The notes beneath the pieces are model-generated. The model was not told the origin of the DNA. It worked only from the letters and a program-made list of their open reading frames with translations, and searched no databases. This document shows, one piece after another, positions 23,052 to 26,717 of a stretch of 26,717 bases of DNA. How positions within the stretch are numbered: the first letter of the stretch is position 1; each line of letters begins with the position of its first letter. Source of the stretch: Austwickia sp039812465 (GTDB lineage: Bacteria; Actinomycetota; Actinomycetes; Actinomycetales; Dermatophilaceae); the NCBI GenBank assembly GCA_039812465.1, contig JBDIAS010000031.1, positions 1 through 26,717 of the forward strand. Direction: 5' to 3'. The position numbers and the translations under genes are program-made.

Positions 23052-23693
23052 TCATCCTTCCCGCTGGGCCGACCCCGGGTTGGGGACGAGGGTGATCCGG
23101 CTTCCGGAGTCGACGGCCGCGATGACCTTGGCCACGTCGTCCGCGGGGACCATGACCTGGACCCCCACCGTCGGGGTCGTCGCGAGGCGAGCCTCGTCGG
23201 GCCCGGGCACCCGGGCCACCGGGGCGCCGAGCACGAGGGCCTGCGGCGCGGCGAAGGACGACCCCTGCGCCTCGCTCACCCACACGTCGACCACGGATCC
23301 GCTCGTCAGCACCCGCGCCGACCCGGCGCTCACCGGCACCGTCAGCGCGCGGCGCGCGGCGACGTCCCGGGGGCCGAGCGCAGCGGCCGGGACCAGCTCG
23401 CCGACGCGGACCTCTCTCAGGACGATTCCCTCCGGGGGCCCGCCTTCTGCGGGCAGATAGGCACCCGCCGCGTCCCCCAGGGTGACGTCGACACGGGCGA
23501 GGTCGGCGGCCTCCACGCGCTCGCCGGGGACCAGCGTGCGGGCGGCCGCGAAGACGGGGACCCGCTGGTCCGCTGCGGCGACCAGGCGGACGCCCAGCGC
23601 CACGGAGGCCAGGATCAACAGCACCCCGACCACGAGCCGCCCGTCACGCCAGGACGGCGGGCGCAGTCGACGCGCCTCGGTGGTCTCCTCCAC
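23052..23693 (-). CDS. cpaB: CpaB/RcpC-like SAF-domain pilus protein
   Basis: This 213-residue protein has one N-terminal membrane anchor (about 19-41; RLVVGVLLILASVALGVRLV) and an extracytoplasmic SAF domain (about 45-110; VPVFAAARTLVPGERVEAADL, VRVGELVPAAALG). A C-terminal region follows, with the text VVDVWVSEAQG and QVMVPADDVAKVIAAVDSG. CpaB proteins sit in the periplasm or cell wall space of Tad systems. The GTG at 23693 is chosen for the GGGAGGGGG just upstream; GTG codons further upstream are possible alternatives. First gene of the cpaB-cpaE-WS/DGAT unit, divergent from the helix-turn-helix gene. Confidence 0.8.
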   Translation of the reverse strand: MEETTEARRLRPPSWRDGRLVVGVLLILASVALGVRLVAAADQRVPVFAAARTLVPGERVEAADLARVDVTLGDAAGAYLPAEGGPPEGIVLREVRVGELVPAAALGPRDVAARRALTVPVSAGSARVLTSGSVVDVWVSEAQGSSFAAPQALVLGAPVARVPGPDEARLATTPTVGVQVMVPADDVAKVIAAVDSGSRITLVPNPGSAQREG

Positions 23694-23811
23694 GACGTCC
23701 CCCTCCCGCCTCACCCTCGCGCGTCCCGTGCGCGCGGCCTCCGCCCCCACAGATAAGCGCATGGCCGAGACGATCGTCCAGGTCACGGCGCGTACGTTGT
23801 GGACATCGCGT

Positions 23812-23827
23812 CAGGCCCCGGGGCCTG
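23812..23827. promoter_or_regulatory. 16-bp perfect palindrome between divergent genes
   Basis: CAGGCCCCGGGGCCTG lies about midway in the 237-base divergent region between cpaB and the helix-turn-helix gene. Its placement suits an operator acting on both. No clear -10/-35 pair was identified for either gene. Confidence 0.4.
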
Positions 23828-23930
23828 TGGATACTCGGCCGCGGGACCAAAGCCCCTGTGATAGACACGGGTACGTCATCGGACGGTGGCATCGACCGCC
23901 CGCGGATCGAGACGAGATCACGGAGGGACC

Positions 23931-24203
23931 ATGCCGGCACGCTTCCTGACCCTCGCCGAGGTGTGCGAGGTCCTGTCCATCTCCTCGGCCCAGGGCTACG
24001 CGATCGTGCGATCCGGGGAGCTCCCGGCCATCCAGGTCGGCGGCCGAAACCAGTGGCGCGTGGACCACGAAGTCCTGGAGGACTACATCCAAGGCAAGTA
24101 CGCGGAGCAGCGACGCGGCGCCGCGGCCAAGACCGCCGGCACAGACCGCACGACCCGCGCGACCGACGCCGGAGAAGACACGGCAAATCCGGCCGCGCCC
24201 TGA
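23931..24203 (+). CDS. Helix-turn-helix (excisionase/MerR-like) DNA-binding protein
   Basis: This 90-residue protein has one winged helix-turn-helix domain in the first 60 residues. It reads FLTLAEVCEVLSISSAQGYAIV (helices 1-2), then RSGELPAIQVGGRNQWRV (wing) and the helix EVLEDYIQGKYAEQ. A disordered Ala/Thr/Arg tail follows. This is the HTH_17 layout of small actinobacterial regulators kept outside prophages. It is not BldC, whose text differs. The ATG has GGAGGG close upstream. The target is unknown. It is divergent from the cpaB unit, with a palindrome between, so autoregulation or pilus control is possible but unproven. Confidence 0.85.
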   Translation: MPARFLTLAEVCEVLSISSAQGYAIVRSGELPAIQVGGRNQWRVDHEVLEDYIQGKYAEQRRGAAAKTAGTDRTTRATDAGEDTANPAAP

Positions 24204-24252
24204 CCCGGGAAGGCGCGGCGGTGGGGACTTCGGCGTCTCGGGGGCCCCGGGC

Positions 24253-24783
24253 TCAGCGCACGGTCACGACCGCGATCGCCGAGAACGGGACGATGCACAC
24301 CTCCTGGTGACCCCGTGACCCGTCGCGCTCCGGAGCCAGCTCCACCCAGTCCGCGCCGACGGCCCCGAGCCGCCCGACGACGTCGCGGCCGGTGACGTCC
24401 GACAGCAGCACGCGGCAGCGGTCGCGAGCCAACTCGCGCAGCGCGTAACCGAGCCCGTACCGGCGGATCGCCGCACCCTCGCGGGGACCCACCGCGGTCC
24501 GCCCCAGGCCCCGCACCTGCAGTACGGCGGCGAGGTGGACCAGGTGACGGGTGTCCTGCGCGACCACGGCGAAGTCCTTGCCGACGTCCGTGAGGACCCC
24601 GCGGACGCATCGCTCCCCCGGCAGGATCAAGGCCACGGTCCCTTCCGTGGCCGCGAGCCGATCGACGAGGTGGACGCTCGCCCGCTCCCGACGCGTGCGA
24701 TCCGCGATCTCCGCGTGCAGCTCCGCGCGTTCCTCCTGCGCGAACTGCGCCTCCAGGTCGCCGAACAGACGCTCCCAGCGCAT
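24253..24783 (-). CDS. Conserved actinobacterial protein of unknown function
   Basis: This 176-residue cytosolic protein starts MRWERLFGDLEAQFAQEERAE. That helical N-terminus is followed by a beta-rich region (GTVALILPGERCVRGVLTDVGKD, FAVVAQDTRHLVHLAAVLQVRGL) that looks like a small barrel. I know this text as a widespread hypothetical near helix-turn-helix and secA-region genes, but no function is established. The ATG at 24783 is chosen because GGAGG lies about 7 bases upstream; an in-frame ATG 9 codons earlier lacks such a site. It is convergent with the helix-turn-helix gene and divergent from the LysM gene. Confidence 0.75.
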   Translation of the reverse strand: MRWERLFGDLEAQFAQEERAELHAEIADRTRRERASVHLVDRLAATEGTVALILPGERCVRGVLTDVGKDFAVVAQDTRHLVHLAAVLQVRGLGRTAVGPREGAAIRRYGLGYALRELARDRCRVLLSDVTGRDVVGRLGAVGADWVELAPERDGSRGHQEVCIVPFSAIAVVTVR

Positions 24784-24885
24784 CTCCGCCCTCCGATCAC
24801 GCCTCTTCATTGTCGGGACCCGCGGCCTGGTGAGCGATTGTCTCCCACGCGCGTCGTGTCACGCAGCCGAGGCGCCGCCCCGACG

Positions 24886-24928
24886 TTATCCACATCAACG
24901 TTCATCAAACAACATCAAATGGCATCGT
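24886..24928 (+). promoter_or_regulatory. DnaA-box match and 10-bp-phased CATC repeats upstream of the LysM gene
   Basis: TTATCCACA (24886-24894) is a perfect match to the DnaA box. It runs into CATCAA at 24893, 24903 and 24913 and CATCGT at 24923, spaced exactly 10 bases apart. The array ends 5 bases before the -10 element of the LysM gene. One helical turn of spacing suggests repeated binding of one protein on one DNA face. Confidence 0.5.
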
Positions 24929-24932
24929 CACG

Positions 24933-24938
24933 TATCTT
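24933..24938 (+). promoter_or_regulatory. -10 element of leaderless LysM gene
   Basis: TATCTT is followed by TCGATC and ATG at 24945. It is the TANNNT-N6-start pattern, in an unusually AT-rich patch for this window. Confidence 0.6.
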
Positions 24939-24944
24939 TCGATC

Positions 24945-25637
24945 ATGACTTCGACGACCGTCGCCGCCTGTCGCGCTCGACAGCTCTCGCGCGGCGCCGC
25001 GGTGGCGGCCGTCGGTGCGGCGTTCGCCGTCGACGCTGCGGATCGCGCGCGAAGCGGCTCCCTCACCAGCCCGTCGGAGGCGTTGGCCCTCTTGAGCTCG
25101 GCCGCGGGGACGCTCGCCTGCGTGTGGCTTCTCGCGGCGTCGGGGGCCTGTTGGGCGGCTCGACGCGGCGGAGCCGCCGGGGAGCTGGGGAGGGCGCTCG
25201 CCCTCGCGCTCGCACCCGACGCGCTGCGTCCGGTGCTGACCCTGGTCCTCGGCGCCGCGCTCCTGGCGCCCCTCGCCGGCGCACGCCCGGCCGGCGGCAC
25301 CGACCACGCGCCCGTGGCGCGCCTGCTCGCCGCCGTGGCCCCGCCCGCTACCGGCGACGTCCCGCGTCCGATCCCCCCGTGGCCCGATCCGGCGTTCGGG
25401 GCGCGGGGCGAGCCGGTGCAGGTCCGGCCCGGAGACACGCTGTGGGAGCTCAGCGCTGCGCGGCTGGGCCCCGACGCGAGCGCCCGGGAGATCTGCGTGG
25501 AGTGGCCCCGGTGGTTCCACGCCAACCGGGCCGCGATCGAGGACCCGGACCTCATCTATCCCGGCCAGCACCTCACGCCCCCAGCGCCAATCATCCATGA
25601 CAGACCACCCACCCATGACAGACCGGTTCACCCATGA
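24945..25637 (+). CDS. Membrane protein with C-terminal LysM domain
   Basis: This 230-residue protein has two hydrophobic segments (about 46-72 and 85-110) and a Pro-rich link. A LysM domain follows at about 158-213 (VQVRPGDTLWELSAARLG, then FHANRAAIEDPDLIYPGQHLTPP), which binds N-acetylglucosamine in peptidoglycan. The domain is probably outside the membrane, anchoring or sensing the cell wall. The last residues repeat HDRP (a 12-base direct repeat, CCATGACAGACC). The ATG is set by TATCTT 6 bases upstream. Genes of this kind are common before an Rv3235-like gene and secA in Actinobacteria. Confidence 0.85.
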   Translation: MTSTTVAACRARQLSRGAAVAAVGAAFAVDAADRARSGSLTSPSEALALLSSAAGTLACVWLLAASGACWAARRGGAAGELGRALALALAPDALRPVLTLVLGAALLAPLAGARPAGGTDHAPVARLLAAVAPPATGDVPRPIPPWPDPAFGARGEPVQVRPGDTLWELSAARLGPDASAREICVEWPRWFHANRAAIEDPDLIYPGQHLTPPAPIIHDRPPTHDRPVHP

Positions 25638-25697
25638 GGGGGCCGCACGCGAGAGAGCCGTCCCAGACCTCCCCGACGATGCACGAAGGAGCGCGCC

Positions 25698-26279
25698 ATG
25701 ACCGCCACCCTGCCCCACACGGCTCGCCGTCACCCGTACGCCTCGGAGCTTGCGGTGCGGCCCGTCCCACAGACGAGTCCCGCCCCGGCGCCGCACGTCA
25801 CCTGGCGGGCGATCGACGCGCGCACAAGCGGCGGGCGCGGGCAACCCGTACAGTCCACCCTCCCGTTGGAGGCCGGCAGCAGGACGACCGCGGTACGCCC
25901 CGCCGGGCGGACGACACCGCGGGCCCCGCAACTTCGCCCGCGGGGGAGCCGTCCCCCCGCCGCCACGCCGCCCGAGCCGGCCATCTGGGCCGCGCGGCTC
26001 ACGGTCGCCCTGCTCGAGGTCGAGCAGGGAGCCCGCCCGGCGACGCAGGTGATGCGCTATTGCTCCCCGGAGGTGTTCGACAGCGTCGTGCGGCGGCATC
26101 GCCCCACCGACGGGCGGCACCGACCGGTCCGCGTGCGGCGGGTGCGGGTCGACTCCCCCGCCGTCGGCGTCGTGGAGGCCAGCGTGGTCGTCGCGGACTG
26201 GCACCGGGTCCGGGCGCTCGCCCTGCGCATGGAAGCCGTCGACGACCGTTGGGTCGTCACGGCCCTGATGATCGGCTGA
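25698..26279 (+). CDS. Rv3235-like family protein, function unknown
   Basis: This 193-residue protein has a disordered Pro/Arg/Ala-rich first half (about 1-95). A compact C-terminal domain follows: WAARLTVALLEVEQGARPATQVMRY, then CSPEVFDSVVRRH, RRVRVDSPAVGVVEASVVV and RVRALALRMEAVDDRWVVTAL. This matches my recollection of the Rv3235 family, encoded next to secA. An ATG with GAAGGAG (25685-25691) 6 bases upstream fixes the start. It is convergent with secA, 12 bases apart. The role is not known; association with SecA is suggested only by position. Confidence 0.8.
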   Translation: MTATLPHTARRHPYASELAVRPVPQTSPAPAPHVTWRAIDARTSGGRGQPVQSTLPLEAGSRTTAVRPAGRTTPRAPQLRPRGSRPPAATPPEPAIWAARLTVALLEVEQGARPATQVMRYCSPEVFDSVVRRHRPTDGRHRPVRVRRVRVDSPAVGVVEASVVVADWHRVRALALRMEAVDDRWVVTALMIG

Positions 26280-26291
26280 CCGATCACCGGC

Positions 26292-26717
26292 TCAGCGGCG
26301 CTTGTCCTTCTTGCGCTGGGCGCGACGCTGGGCCCGGCTCAGCGGCACGCTCGGCTCCAGCTCTCCCTCGTCGTCGCCGTCGACGTCGCGCTCGCTGATT
26401 GAGCCGTCGGCGTCCGGAGCCGTGTAGTGCAGCTTCCCGGTCTTGTGCTCGTCCAGCCCCTTGGCGTGCACCTGCGGCGCCGGGCCGGCCTCCGGCGCCA
26501 CCGGCTGCTCCACCTGCACCTCGACGTTGAACAGGAAGCCGACGGACTCCTCCTTGATGCCGTCGAGCATGGCGTTGAACATCTGATAGCCCTCGCGGGA
26601 GTACTCCACCACCGGGTCGCGCTGCGCCATCGCGCGCAGGCCGATGCCCTCCTGGAGGTAGTCCATCTCGTAGAGGTGCTCGCGCCACTTGCGGTCCAGC
26701 ACGGCCAGCACGACCCG
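26292..26717 (-). CDS. secA: Preprotein translocase ATPase SecA, C-terminal part (cut by window end)
   Basis: The 141 residues visible are the end of SecA, the motor of Sec protein export. They include the helical scaffold/wing text LDRKWREHLYEMDYLQEGIGLRAMAQRDPVVEY and EGYQMFNAMLDGIKEESVGFLF, each a hallmark of SecA. A linker and a basic tail (SRAQRRAQRKKDKRR) follow, with no zinc-binding C-terminal cysteine motif, as is usual in actinobacterial SecA1. The 5' part lies beyond the window. Confidence 0.95.
   Translation of the reverse strand, partial: RVVLAVLDRKWREHLYEMDYLQEGIGLRAMAQRDPVVEYSREGYQMFNAMLDGIKEESVGFLFNVEVQVEQPVAPEAGPAPQVHAKGLDEHKTGKLHYTAPDADGSISERDVDGDDEGELEPSVPLSRAQRRAQRKKDKRR

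Noticed and set aside
22177..23460. 427-codon plus-strand frame antisense to cpaE/cpaB
   Set aside because: Ser/Arg/Pro-rich shadow with no domain; the opposite strand has MinD-type and SAF motifs.
24886..24894. DnaA box as sign of a replication origin
   Set aside because: There is a single box, with no cluster, no dnaA or dnaN neighbours and no long AT-rich unwinding region. Kept only as a promoter-associated site.
24915..26204. 429-codon minus-strand frame antisense to the LysM and Rv3235-like genes
   Set aside because: No domain, and it crosses two genes with clear starts and motifs on the plus strand.
1..26717. tRNA, rRNA, CRISPR, insertion sequence or prophage elements
   Set aside because: None of their signatures (cloverleaf with GGTTCGA-type arm, regular spaced repeats, transposase or integrase text) was found by reading both strands.

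Overview
The window comes from a very GC-rich actinobacterial chromosome. It carries a WhiB1-type Fe-S regulator beside a PdtaS-type histidine kinase, the mycobacterial-type giant NAD-glutamate dehydrogenase, a WS/DGAT-type acyltransferase, an Rv3235-like protein next to secA, and Tad/Flp pilus genes. These point to the class Actinomycetes; I cannot name the genus. There is no rRNA, tRNA, CRISPR, insertion sequence or prophage. It is mostly core chromosome with lineage-specific regulatory detail.

Layout. 1-3.1 kb (minus): Tad pilus assembly operon tadA-tadB-tadC, tightly packed, behind an 18-bp tandem repeat at the window edge. 3.1-5.4 kb: a divergent regulatory region with a perfect CRP/GlxR-type palindrome, a small SAM methyltransferase (+), and a convergent nitronate monooxygenase-family gene (-). 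5.7-10.2 kb (+): a 1508-residue EssC/EccC-like protein (ubiquitin-like and FHA N-terminus, membrane segments, three FtsK-type ATPase modules) with no WXG100 or other type VII secretion genes in view. 10.2-12.9 kb: a small membrane protein (-), a 458-base non-coding stretch rich in hairpins, whiB1 (+) with a strong terminator, and pdtaS (-). 13.0-17.9 kb (-): NAD-dependent glutamate dehydrogenase. 18.1-19.3 kb (+): two overlapping small unknown genes and a DUF2505 gene. 19.4-23.7 kb (-): cpaB-cpaE (Tad anchor and localisation functions) overlapping a WS/DGAT gene that runs in frame, without a stop, into a DUF6912-like gene with its own ribosome binding site. 23.9-26.7 kb: a helix-turn-helix protein (+), a conserved unknown gene (-), a LysM membrane protein (+), an Rv3235-like protein (+) and the 3' end of secA (-).

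How the genes relate. The two Tad clusters, about 16 kb apart and on the same strand, should supply parts of one pilus machine: ATPase TadA, platform proteins TadB/C, CpaB-like SAF protein and CpaE/TadZ-like ATPase. whiB1, pdtaS and the CRP-type site suggest redox/NO and cAMP-linked regulation.

A recurring feature is leaderless expression. Six genes (methyltransferase, 10649 membrane protein, pdtaS, 18112, DUF2505 and LysM) have a TANNNT -10 element exactly 6 nt before the start codon. This pattern was used to choose their starts. No single wholly new system is evident. The best leads are the WS/DGAT-DUF6912 read-through, the structured whiB1 leader, the CRP-type promoter and the phased repeats with a DnaA-box match before the LysM gene.
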